From JAYENY01 sp964646075 (GTDB lineage Bacteria; Patescibacteriota; Minisyncoccia; Minisyncoccales; PEYH01): a stretch of DNA of 14,302 nucleotides. Position numbers and translations under genes: made by a program. The notes under the pieces were generated by a model. It was not told the DNA's origin. It saw nothing but the letters and a program-made list of their open reading frames with translations, and searched no databases. Shown piece by piece: positions 5,271-11,034 of this stretch. Numbering within the stretch: the first letter of the stretch is position 1; each line of letters begins with the position of its first letter. The stretch spans positions 1-14,302 of the forward strand of contig CAZYBZ010000014.1 of the NCBI GenBank assembly GCA_964646075.1, written 5' to 3'.

Positions 5271-6689
5271 ATGCTAGAACAAAAAAAATATCATTATCTC
5301 AAGGGCAAAAGAATAACTGTGATGGGGCTTGGCTTAAATCAAGGCGGACTCGGCACAGTCCGTTTTTTGATTCAGGTCGGTGCAAAGGTTTTGGTTACTG
5401 ACTTAAAATCAAAAAAAGATTTATCTTTTTCTCTTGAGCAGCTGAAAGGGTTGCCTGTTACCCACGTTCTTGGTAGGCACCGAGATAAGGATTTTATCGA
5501 CACCGACTTGGTGATTAAAAATCCTGGTGTGCCTCGTAACTCAAGGTATTTAAAAATTGCTAAAAAGAATAAAGTCCCTATTGAGACAGATATTAGTATT
5601 TTTTTAAGACATTGCTCTTCTCAAAATATTGTTGCTATCGCCGGCACCAAGGGCAAGGGTACGGTTGCTTCCCTTATCTATCATCTATTCAAAGTAGCCA
5701 AGGAAGATGTCGTGATTGCTGGCAATATTGGCGTTTCTGTTTTTGATATTTTGCCAAGAATTAAACCAAGAACAATGGTTATTTTAGAAATTTCTTCTTG
5801 GCAGCTAGAAGGGTTGAGAGAGCGTCGGTTTGCTCCCAGGATTGCTGTTTTGACTAACATCTTGCCTGATCATCTTGACCGTTATCGTACTTTCAATAAT
5901 TATGAGAGGGCAGAAAAACTGATTTTCAAATACCAGAACCAAGGCAATTTTTTAATTTCAAGCGCTGATAATGAGTTAACTTTTAAGGCTGGCAAGGAAG
6001 CAAAATCACAGATTTTTTGGTTTAGTGAAAAGAAAAAAATAAACCAGGGGTGTTTTTTAAAAAATGATAAAATTGTTTGGCAGGCTGATGGTCAGGAAAA
6101 AACAATAATAAAAATTTCCGAGATTCCTCTTTTAGGAAGACACAATGTTTTGAATGTTCTAGCGGCTTGTTCAGTGGCGATGATTTGTGAGCTACAGGAG
6201 GAGACGGTTAACAAGGCAATTCAGAGTTTTAAGAATCTTCCTCATCGCCTTGAATTTATTCGCGAGCTAGAAGGGGTTCGATTTTATAATGATTCAACCG
6301 CTACCACGCCTGATGCTTGTCTGGCAGCAATTCATTCTTTTAATCAACCAATTATTTTAATCTTAGGTGGCAAAGATAAAAAGATGTCTTTTGAAAAATT
6401 AATAAAAGAGATTGCTAAAAATAAAAAAGTAAAAAAAATTATTCTTTTAGAGCATCTCGCTTATGATGCCTCGGTTAAAATGCTAGAAGCAATCAAAAAA
6501 TATCAGATAGAGAAAAGAGTTATTTTTACTCATAATATAAAGAGGGCAATTAAGAGCGGATGGGAAAACGCGGTAAGAGGCGATATTATTCTTCTCTCTC
6601 CGGCAGCTGCTAGTTTTGGAATGTTCCAAAATGAATTTGACAGAGGAAGACGGTTTGTGGAATTTGTTAAAAAAATAAATGATCAATGA
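5271..6689 (+). CDS. murD: UDP-N-acetylmuramoylalanine--D-glutamate ligase
   Basis: 472 residues from ATG 5271. The enzyme adds D-glutamate to UDP-MurNAc-L-alanine with ATP, in the cytoplasm. The N-terminal Rossmann-like domain begins at KGKRITVMGLG. The ATP loop GTKGKGT lies at residues 125-131. MurD-specific signatures follow: AGNIGVSVFD, LEISSWQLEGL, LTNILPDHLDRY, GRHNVLNVLAA, NDSTATTPDA (family NDSKATN), LILGGKDKK, and LSPAAASFGMFQNEFDRG. The length suits the family (about 440-470). I prefer 5271 over the in-frame ATG at 5115 because homology starts at KGKRITV, the 52 extra residues are basic/Ser-rich without family match, and their DNA folds into hairpins. The stop overlaps the next gene by 11 nt, implying one transcript with the DedA-family gene. 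Confidence 0.95.
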   Translation: MLEQKKYHYLKGKRITVMGLGLNQGGLGTVRFLIQVGAKVLVTDLKSKKDLSFSLEQLKGLPVTHVLGRHRDKDFIDTDLVIKNPGVPRNSRYLKIAKKNKVPIETDISIFLRHCSSQNIVAIAGTKGKGTVASLIYHLFKVAKEDVVIAGNIGVSVFDILPRIKPRTMVILEISSWQLEGLRERRFAPRIAVLTNILPDHLDRYRTFNNYERAEKLIFKYQNQGNFLISSADNELTFKAGKEAKSQIFWFSEKKKINQGCFLKNDKIVWQADGQEKTIIKISEIPLLGRHNVLNVLAACSVAMICELQEETVNKAIQSFKNLPHRLEFIRELEGVRFYNDSTATTPDACLAAIHSFNQPIILILGGKDKKMSFEKLIKEIAKNKKVKKIILLEHLAYDASVKMLEAIKKYQIEKRVIFTHNIKRAIKSGWENAVRGDIILLSPAAASFGMFQNEFDRGRRFVEFVKKINDQ

Positions 6690-7320
6690 ATTCATAGCAA
6701 CAATAAGACAGTTTTCACTTGACTATGGCCCCATTGGGATTTTTATCGCCGCCATCCTGGAACAAGTTATCGCTATAATCCCATCGGCTTTAGTGCTAAT
6801 GGCAGCGGGAGTTTTCTTGCTCGAAGGGGTGATTTTTTCTATTGGGGGATTAGGGAGTTTATTCTTTATAATAGTAGTCCCCGCGGCTCTTGGAACAACA
6901 ATTGGCTCGCTTTTTGTCTATGGTCTGGTTTATTGGGGCGGTAAGCCAATAATTCTGCGCTGGGGAAGATTTCTAGGTATTACTTGGCAGGAAATTGAAA
7001 GAGTAGAAAAAAAATTTACTAAAGGGAGAGGCGATGCATGGCTGCTTTTTGGTCTTCGTGCTATGCCGATTATTCCTGGTACAGCTATCAATATCGTTTG
7101 TGGCTTGGTCCGCTTAGAGCTTAAGAAATATATGGTTTTCACTTTTTTAGGCACTCTAGTGAGAGCCTTTATTCTTAGCTTTATTGGTTGGCAGGTTGGG
7201 AATCTTTATCAGATTATTGCTCAACATATTGCTCAAGCTGAAAAAATTGTTCTTGTTGTTGGGTTAGCGGTTTTTTCTGCTTTTATTTTTTATAAAAGAG
7301 CTAAGAAAAGAAAAAATTAG
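6679..7320 (+). CDS. DedA/VTT-family membrane protein
   Basis: 213 residues with about five hydrophobic segments (near 18-47, 50-85, 120-145, 152-178 and 188-206). The conserved core is recognisable: LEQVIAIIPSALVLMAAG at 27-44, and FGLRAMPIIPGTAINIVCG at 124-142 with R127, P130 and the P133-G134 turn. A second conserved arginine, R162, sits in the following helix, and the protein ends in a basic tail. DedA-family proteins are membrane transporters or scramblases; members are linked to undecaprenyl-phosphate or phospholipid recycling and to envelope stability. Its place between murD and a murE-like gene fits lipid-carrier recycling for the wall, but that substrate is inferred from context. 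The start overlaps the murD stop region, and TGATCAA lies at 6680-6686. Confidence 0.85.
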   Translation: MINEFIATIRQFSLDYGPIGIFIAAILEQVIAIIPSALVLMAAGVFLLEGVIFSIGGLGSLFFIIVVPAALGTTIGSLFVYGLVYWGGKPIILRWGRFLGITWQEIERVEKKFTKGRGDAWLLFGLRAMPIIPGTAINIVCGLVRLELKKYMVFTFLGTLVRAFILSFIGWQVGNLYQIIAQHIAQAEKIVLVVGLAVFSAFIFYKRAKKRKN

Positions 7321-7336
7321 TCCATTTTTAAAATAG

Positions 7337-8623
7337 ATGATAAAAAAAATTAAAAAATTATTTAAAAAATTTTTTTCAGAAAAGCAACTTATCTTCTTAT
7401 GGCATTATCCAAAAGCGATTTTAGCTAGCTTATTTTATAATTTTCCAGCTAAAAAACTTTTTGTTATCGGGGTGGCCGGCACGAAAGGGAAAACAACGAC
7501 TTGCCATTTAATTAGTCATATTTTGGAAAAAGCTGGTAAAAAAACAGCAATGTTTAGTACCGCTCTTTTAAAAATTGGCGAGCAAGAAAAGCTTAATAAT
7601 CTCAAAATGACTACCCCTCCACCCTTTTTTTTACAGAGATTTATTAAAGAGGCGGTTGGGGCAGGTTGTCAATATCTAGTTTTAGAGACTTCTTCTCATG
7701 CTTTAGAGCAAGGGCGTATTTTTGGTATTCCTTTAAAAATTGTAGTTTTAACAAATATGATGCCCGACCACCTCGATTATCATAGAACAGCAAAAGCCTA
7801 TTCAATTTGTCATAAAAAAATGCTTAGCCGAGAACTTCAATTTTTAATTCTTAACGCTGATGACCCCAATTTGAATGAATTTTTAAAAGCAGATTTTCCT
7901 TTTGGAAAAAAAATAAAGTACAGCTTACAAGAGTCAGGAGCAGTTATCGCTAAAAACATTCTCTTTAATCATCAGGGTTCTTCTTTTCTAGTTAGAACCT
8001 CTAAAAATTCTTTTCAGATTAATTTATCGCTTTTAGGAAAATTTAATCTTTATAACGCTTTGGCCTCCATAGCAGTAGGACTTTCTTTAAACATAGATTC
8101 AGAAATTATTAAAAAAGCAGTCGAGGAGTTTAGGGGAGCGCCGGGCAGAGTGGAACAGATTAATTGTGGCCAAAATTTTCAGGTTATTGTTGACTACGCT
8201 CATTCGCCAGATTCATTAAATAATCTTTTTAAAGTTTTTACCTGTTTAAAGAAGGGTAAAGTTATTACTCTCTTCGGTGCCTGCGGAGAAAGGGATGCTA
8301 GCCAAAGACAGGCAATGGGTAAAATCATTGAACAAAATTCTGACTATATCATCATCACCAATGATGACCCTTACGGAGAGGCACCAGAGAAGATTGCTAA
8401 AGAAGTGATGTCGGGTATTAAGAATAAGAATTCTGGTAGAAATTTCTGGAAAATTCTTGACCGAAAATCAGCTATCAAGAAAGCCATCTTCTTGGCTAAA
8501 AGCGATGACATTGTTTTAATTTTAGGAAAAGGGGCTGAGCAGTGGCAGGTTTTTAAAAATAAAAAAATTCCATGGGACGACCGAGAAAAAGTAAGAGAGG
8601 TTTTGCAAACGCTTAGGCACTAA
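7337..8623 (+). CDS. MurE-like Mur ligase (UDP-MurNAc-tripeptide synthetase family), short N-terminus
   Basis: 428 residues. The family adds the third residue of the peptidoglycan stem peptide. The P-loop GTKGKTT is already at residues 48-54. The ~90-residue N-terminal UDP-binding domain of classic MurE (about 490 residues in total) is therefore absent, replaced by a basic amphipathic stretch (KKIKKLFKKFF) and a hydrophobic LASLFYNFP. MurE-like motifs follow: LETSSHALEQGRIFG, LTNMMPDHLDYHRTAKAYS, LLGKFNLYNALA, APGRVEQI, VDYAHSPDSL and GACGERDASQRQAMG. At the residue-3 specificity site, meso-diaminopimelate enzymes have DNPR; this protein has DDPYGE (343-348), so the amino acid added cannot be read from the motif. 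It follows the DedA-family gene after 16 bp, probably in the murD transcript. Mur ligase identity is sure; the exact substrate is not. Confidence 0.85.
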   Translation: MIKKIKKLFKKFFSEKQLIFLWHYPKAILASLFYNFPAKKLFVIGVAGTKGKTTTCHLISHILEKAGKKTAMFSTALLKIGEQEKLNNLKMTTPPPFFLQRFIKEAVGAGCQYLVLETSSHALEQGRIFGIPLKIVVLTNMMPDHLDYHRTAKAYSICHKKMLSRELQFLILNADDPNLNEFLKADFPFGKKIKYSLQESGAVIAKNILFNHQGSSFLVRTSKNSFQINLSLLGKFNLYNALASIAVGLSLNIDSEIIKKAVEEFRGAPGRVEQINCGQNFQVIVDYAHSPDSLNNLFKVFTCLKKGKVITLFGACGERDASQRQAMGKIIEQNSDYIIITNDDPYGEAPEKIAKEVMSGIKNKNSGRNFWKILDRKSAIKKAIFLAKSDDIVLILGKGAEQWQVFKNKKIPWDDREKVREVLQTLRH

Positions 8624-8716
8624 ACTTTTTTAAGCCCTGATACACTATTATAAATATTAATCTTGAAGAATCTTCTTTTCTAGGTTAAAATAAGCAAGAG
8701 TGAGAGTAATAAATTT

Positions 8717-9688
8717 ATGGTTCCTGGATTATATGTTTTATTTTTAATAATTTCCTGCTTGGTTTTAGCTAAAGCAGGGACTTGGATGGTTGGCTCGTTG
8801 ATGCGAATAGCTGATTTTTTAAATTGGAAAAAGTTTATTGTTACGGCTTTGTTAATGGGGCTTGTAAGTTCAATGCCTGAATTTTTTGTAGGGGTAAGCG
8901 CCTCTTTGGCTGGGAGACCTGAGCTTTCTTTTGGCACAGTTCTTGGCGCCAATCTTTTCCTTTTGACATTAGTTGTTGGAGTAGCTGTTCTTTTGGGGGG
9001 TAAAATTAAGCTCAGGGGAAAAACGATTCAACGATCATTATTTTTCACTGCATTATACGCTCTTTTGCCTTTATTTTTAATACTTGACGGAGAGGTGTCT
9101 CGCAGTGATGGAATAATTTTAATTATCGCTCTTGTTTTTTATATTCAGGAACTCATATTAGCTCAAAAAAGATTTAAAAAGACATTTTTGGGCGAAGAAG
9201 AAGAGGAGGAGAAGGAGAGAGTAGCCAAGCAACTTAAGCGCTTTTTAAAAGATGTCGGACTTTTCTTGTTGGGTCTTGGTTTAATGGTCGTCGCTGCCCA
9301 GGTCATTGTTTTCTTTGCTCACCGCTTGGCGATACACTTTAACCTACCCTTGGTCATGGTGGGCGCTTTAATCATTGCCCTAGGGACTTCTTTGCCAGAG
9401 CTAAGCTTTGGTATTCGTTCGGCCATTATGAAGCAGAAAGAGATGGTTCTGGGCGTTGTTTTTGGCTCTGTTGTTATTAATTCTACTTTGATATTGGGCA
9501 CAACTTCCTTGATTAGTCCTTTTAGGATTCACGATAATACTTTACTGTATTTTGGAGTGTTTATCGCTACCATAATTATTGTTTCGATATTTTTTATCTT
9601 TTCCAAAACAGGTGATCAAATTACCAGGAGAGAAGCAAAAATTCTTTTATTTCTTTATTTTTTATTTTTCATTTTTCAGCTTTGGTGA
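8717..9688 (+). CDS. Na+/Ca2+ exchanger (CaCA) family antiporter
   Basis: 323 residues, about ten membrane segments in two inverted halves separated by an acidic cytoplasmic loop (GEEEEEEKERVAKQLKRF, about 159-176). The two alpha repeats are visible: SSMPEFFVGVSASLAG plus GTVLGANLFLL near 51-83, and GTSLPELSFGIRSA plus GVVFGSVVINSTL near 223-258. The paired acidic residues are E55 and E228. Family members exchange Ca2+ for Na+ (or H+, K+) across the membrane. Repeat 2 keeps S251 and N255, but repeat 1 has A78 and L82 where the consensus GSNxxN has Ser and Asn, so ion selectivity may differ. No Shine-Dalgarno is seen; it stands 93 bp after the murE-like gene and is perhaps separately transcribed. 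Confidence 0.88.
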   Translation: MVPGLYVLFLIISCLVLAKAGTWMVGSLMRIADFLNWKKFIVTALLMGLVSSMPEFFVGVSASLAGRPELSFGTVLGANLFLLTLVVGVAVLLGGKIKLRGKTIQRSLFFTALYALLPLFLILDGEVSRSDGIILIIALVFYIQELILAQKRFKKTFLGEEEEEEKERVAKQLKRFLKDVGLFLLGLGLMVVAAQVIVFFAHRLAIHFNLPLVMVGALIIALGTSLPELSFGIRSAIMKQKEMVLGVVFGSVVINSTLILGTTSLISPFRIHDNTLLYFGVFIATIIIVSIFFIFSKTGDQITRREAKILLFLYFLFFIFQLW

Positions 9689-9696
9689 ATGTTAGC

Positions 9697-9721
9697 CTTA
9701 TTGTCCCTAAGGGTGAATAAG
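9697..9721. other. Hairpin between transporter and ferredoxin genes
   Basis: CTTATT (9697-9702) pairs with AATAAG (9716-9721) and CCC (9705-9707) with GGG (9711-9713), with a 2x2 internal mismatch. No T-run follows, so it is a weak terminator at best. It could be a processing site or an operator. Confidence 0.35.
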
Positions 9722-9746
9722 ATGAAAGCCAAAGTAATTTAAATAT

Positions 9747-9947
9747 ATGGATTCTAAAAAATTTAAAATAAAGAAAGAGAAATGCATTGGTTGTGGCCTC
9801 TGTGTTCAGTCTTCTGAGGGAGGGACAAAGTTAGGAGAAGATATGAAGGCCGTGGTCATTGACCATAAAAAATTAGAACAGTTTGGAGGAACGAGTATTT
9901 GTCCTTTTGGCGCAATAGAAGAGATCGAAGAAGAAAAAGAAAAATAA
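9747..9947 (+). CDS. Small ferredoxin, single [4Fe-4S] cluster
   Basis: 66 residues. C13, C16 and C19 lie in CIGCGLC, and C52 in the distal CPFGAI. These are the four ligands of one [4Fe-4S] cluster; the cysteines for a second cluster are missing, as in monocluster ferredoxins of the Thermotoga or Bacillus type. The ends are charged (KKFKIKKEK at the start, EEIEEEKEK at the end). It should act as a soluble one-electron carrier in the cytoplasm. The start is supported by homology beginning at KIKKEKCIGCG; no Shine-Dalgarno is present. It lies 1.3 kb upstream of the cysteine desulfurase/IscU block that could supply its cluster, with ndk and two non-coding regions between. Its redox partner cannot be told from the window. 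Confidence 0.9.
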   Translation: MDSKKFKIKKEKCIGCGLCVQSSEGGTKLGEDMKAVVIDHKKLEQFGGTSICPFGAIEEIEEEKEK

Positions 9948-9979
9948 ATATAACGAAACTCAATCTAACCCTTGTTGGA

Positions 9980-10028
9980 GACAAGTTTCTGAACAGGGGA
10001 AAGTCAAGGTTCTTGAGCAGGGCGAAAG
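9980..10028 (+). repeat. Imperfect tandem duplication of a ~24-nt unit
   Basis: Unit 1 (9980-10003) and unit 2 (10003-10028) share the order [G]xCAAGxTTCT-GAxCAGGG-AAAG with few differences and two one-base gaps. The units are richer in G and C than their surroundings. AGACAAG (9979-9985) can pair with CTTGTCT (10032-10038), closing the pair of units into one structure, and TCAAG (10004-10008) with CTTGA (10012-10016) forms an inner hairpin. Confidence 0.5.
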
Positions 10029-10058
10029 CTTCTTGTCTTTCATTTAATTCTTTTTTAT

Positions 10059-10081
10059 CCAATCGTAAAATTGGTTTTTTT
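10059..10081 (+). terminator. Weak intrinsic terminator
   Basis: CCAAT (10059-10063) pairs with ATTGG (10070-10074) across a six-base loop, followed at once by T-rich sequence (seven pyrimidines, then a further T-run). The stem is short. It could end the ferredoxin transcript or a small RNA made from the repeat region just upstream. Confidence 0.45.
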
Positions 10082-10129
10082 GTTTTTCGTTTGCGTCTTT
10101 GTTTTTAACTCTTTCTGTTTAAGATTAAC

Positions 10130-10179
10130 GAAGTATGATTATCGGAAACAGAGATAATCTCTATGGACACTTCTTTCCG
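10130..10179 (+). other. Hairpin with possible pseudoknot upstream of ndk
   Basis: GAAGT (10130-10134) pairs with ACTTC (10169-10173), and GATTATC (10137-10143) with GATAATC (10153-10159), leaving the loop GGAAACAGA. GGAAA in that loop (10144-10148) is complementary to TTTCC (10174-10178) immediately downstream, so a compact pseudoknot or a two-state switch is possible. No known riboswitch class was recognised. Confidence 0.35.
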
Positions 10180-10187
10180 GTTGAGTC

Positions 10188-10216
10188 TTGGCAAGACTTA
10201 AGGAATCTGCTATAAA
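10188..10216 (+). promoter_or_regulatory. Candidate promoter of ndk
   Basis: TTGGCA (10188-10193), a 17-nt spacer and TATAAA (10211-10216). Initiation near 10223 leaves a leader of about 25 nt. The -35 box is embedded in the dyad AGTCTT-GGC-AAGACT (10184-10198), which could be a regulator's operator. Confidence 0.5.
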
Positions 10217-10247
10217 GATTTTACAAACAAGTAAAGAAAAAAAATAT

Positions 10248-10835
10248 ATGTCTCATCCGAAAAAAGAACGAACCCTTCTCATCCTTAAACCCGACTCCGT
10301 AAAAAGAGGGTTGGCCGGAGAAATTGTTAGTAGAATAGAGAAAAGGGGTCTAAAAATCATTGCCTTGAGAATGTTTTGGGCTGATAAATCCCAAATAGAC
10401 AGGCATTATCCTCAAAGCGAAGAATGGATCAAGCGGTTAGGCGAAAAAACTTTAAAAAATTATAAAGAATATGGTTTTGACGCGAAAAAAGAATTGGGCA
10501 GTGATGATGTTTTAGAAGCAGGAAAGTTGGTAAGAAATTGGCTTATTGAGTATTTAACTTCAGGGCCGATGGTTAAAATAGTTATAGAAGGGGTTCATGC
10601 TATCAAGATGGTGAGGAAAATCGTCGGACCAACAATGCCGGCTGATGCTGATATGGGAACGATTCGAGGCGATTTCTCGGTTGATGACGCCACGGCCGCC
10701 AATCGTGATAAGCGATCTATTCGTAATTTAGTTCACGCTTCAGAAACCTTTGAGGAAGCAGAGCACGAAATAAGTTTCTGGTTTGCGCCAGAAGAAATAT
10801 TTGACTACAAGCGAGCAGAGGATGATATTATGTGA
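10248..10835 (+). CDS. ndk: Nucleoside diphosphate kinase, with central insert
   Basis: 195 residues from ATG 10248. It transfers the gamma-phosphate of ATP to NDPs through a phosphohistidine, in the cytoplasm. The N-terminus RTLLILKPDSVKRGL carries the conserved K14. GPTMPADADMGTIRGDF holds R140. The catalytic histidine is H163 in NLVHASETFEEAE (family NxxHgSDs), followed by EISFWF. Usual length is 130-150; the extra ~40-45 residues lie at about 59-100 (EEWIKRLGEKTLKNYKEYGF, then the acidic GSDDVLEAG), before the SGP motif. I recall a similar insert in other Patescibacteria, so it is probably a lineage form rather than an error. An upstream TTG at 10188 would add 20 non-homologous residues and lies in the promoter, so it is rejected as the start. 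Confidence 0.93.
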   Translation: MSHPKKERTLLILKPDSVKRGLAGEIVSRIEKRGLKIIALRMFWADKSQIDRHYPQSEEWIKRLGEKTLKNYKEYGFDAKKELGSDDVLEAGKLVRNWLIEYLTSGPMVKIVIEGVHAIKMVRKIVGPTMPADADMGTIRGDFSVDDATAANRDKRSIRNLVHASETFEEAEHEISFWFAPEEIFDYKRAEDDIM

Positions 10836-10839
10836 TCGC

Positions 10840-10869
10840 TTGACAGTAGTGGTTATTTATCAGTATTAT
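10840..10869 (+). promoter_or_regulatory. Near-consensus promoter before the structured RNA and desulfurase gene
   Basis: A perfect TTGACA (10840-10845), an 18-nt spacer and TATTAT (10864-10869). It begins five bases after the ndk stop. The expected start of transcription (about 10875) coincides with the first base pairs of the stem at 10873. This is the best promoter in the window. Confidence 0.6.
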
Positions 10870-10872
10870 AAA

Positions 10873-11018
10873 GATGGACCCTGTTTTTGTTTTGAACCAT
10901 TTTCCGGCACAACTTTTTTTGAGGGAGTCCTAATTTGAATGACCCGTGGGTTATTCGTGCGGACACCCACTTAGGATAAATACCCGGAAAATATCAGAGC
11001 GAAAAAATGGGGTCCATC
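10873..11018 (+). ncRNA. Nested four-stem structured RNA or leader, unassigned
   Basis: Seen directly are four nested complementary pairs. Stem 1 is 10873-10888 (GATGGACCCTGTTTTT) with 11003-11018, 16 bp including two G-U pairs. Stem 2 is ATTTTCCGG (10899-10907) with CCGGAAAAT (10984-10992), 9 bp. Stem 3 is TCCTAA (10928-10933) with TTAGGA (10971-10976). Stem 4 is GTGGGT (10946-10951) with ACCCAC (10965-10970), stacked directly on stem 3. Stems 1 and 2 flank a symmetric internal loop of about ten bases on each side. A promoter points exactly at its 5' end, and no terminator follows before the desulfurase ATG at 11035. It may be the 5' leader of the nifS-iscU-mnmA transcript or a small RNA cut from it. 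Rod shape plus internal loop also recalls 6S RNA, but no sequence signature of 6S, SRP RNA, tmRNA or RNase P was found. A small inverted-repeat element is the other option. Confidence 0.5.
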
Positions 11019-11034
11019 CGTTTAAAGTTGAGAT

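Larger units (their letters stand above)
9948..10247. other. 300-base intergenic region before ndk, rich in structure
   Basis: No real gene is supported here, though frames are open on both strands by chance. In order it holds a tandemly duplicated ~24-nt element inside a possible stem-closed RNA (9978-10039), a terminator-like hairpin with a T-run (10059-10081), a T-rich stretch, a hairpin whose loop can pair downstream (10130-10179), and the ndk promoter (10188-10216), whose -35 box lies in a dyad. Confidence 0.55.

Noticed and set aside
9856..10062. 68-codon ORF on the minus strand after the ferredoxin gene
   Set aside because: It overlaps the ferredoxin 3' end, starts with TTG, and covers the duplicated hairpin element; the repeat explains its apparently protein-like stretch better than coding does.
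9899..10108. 69-codon ORF on the plus strand through the repeat element
   Set aside because: It starts within the ferredoxin gene in another frame, has no recognisable domain and runs through the terminator-like hairpin.
10188..10247. TTG start adding 20 residues to Ndk
   Set aside because: The added residues do not match the family and the stretch overlaps a good -35/-10 promoter; MSHPKKERTLLILKPD is the natural N-terminus.
10873..11018. Inverted-repeat mobile element (MITE-like) with TIR GATGGACCC
   Set aside because: Not excluded, but no flanking target duplication is visible, the pairing is nested throughout rather than limited to the ends, and a promoter is aligned to its 5' edge; a functional RNA is the better reading.
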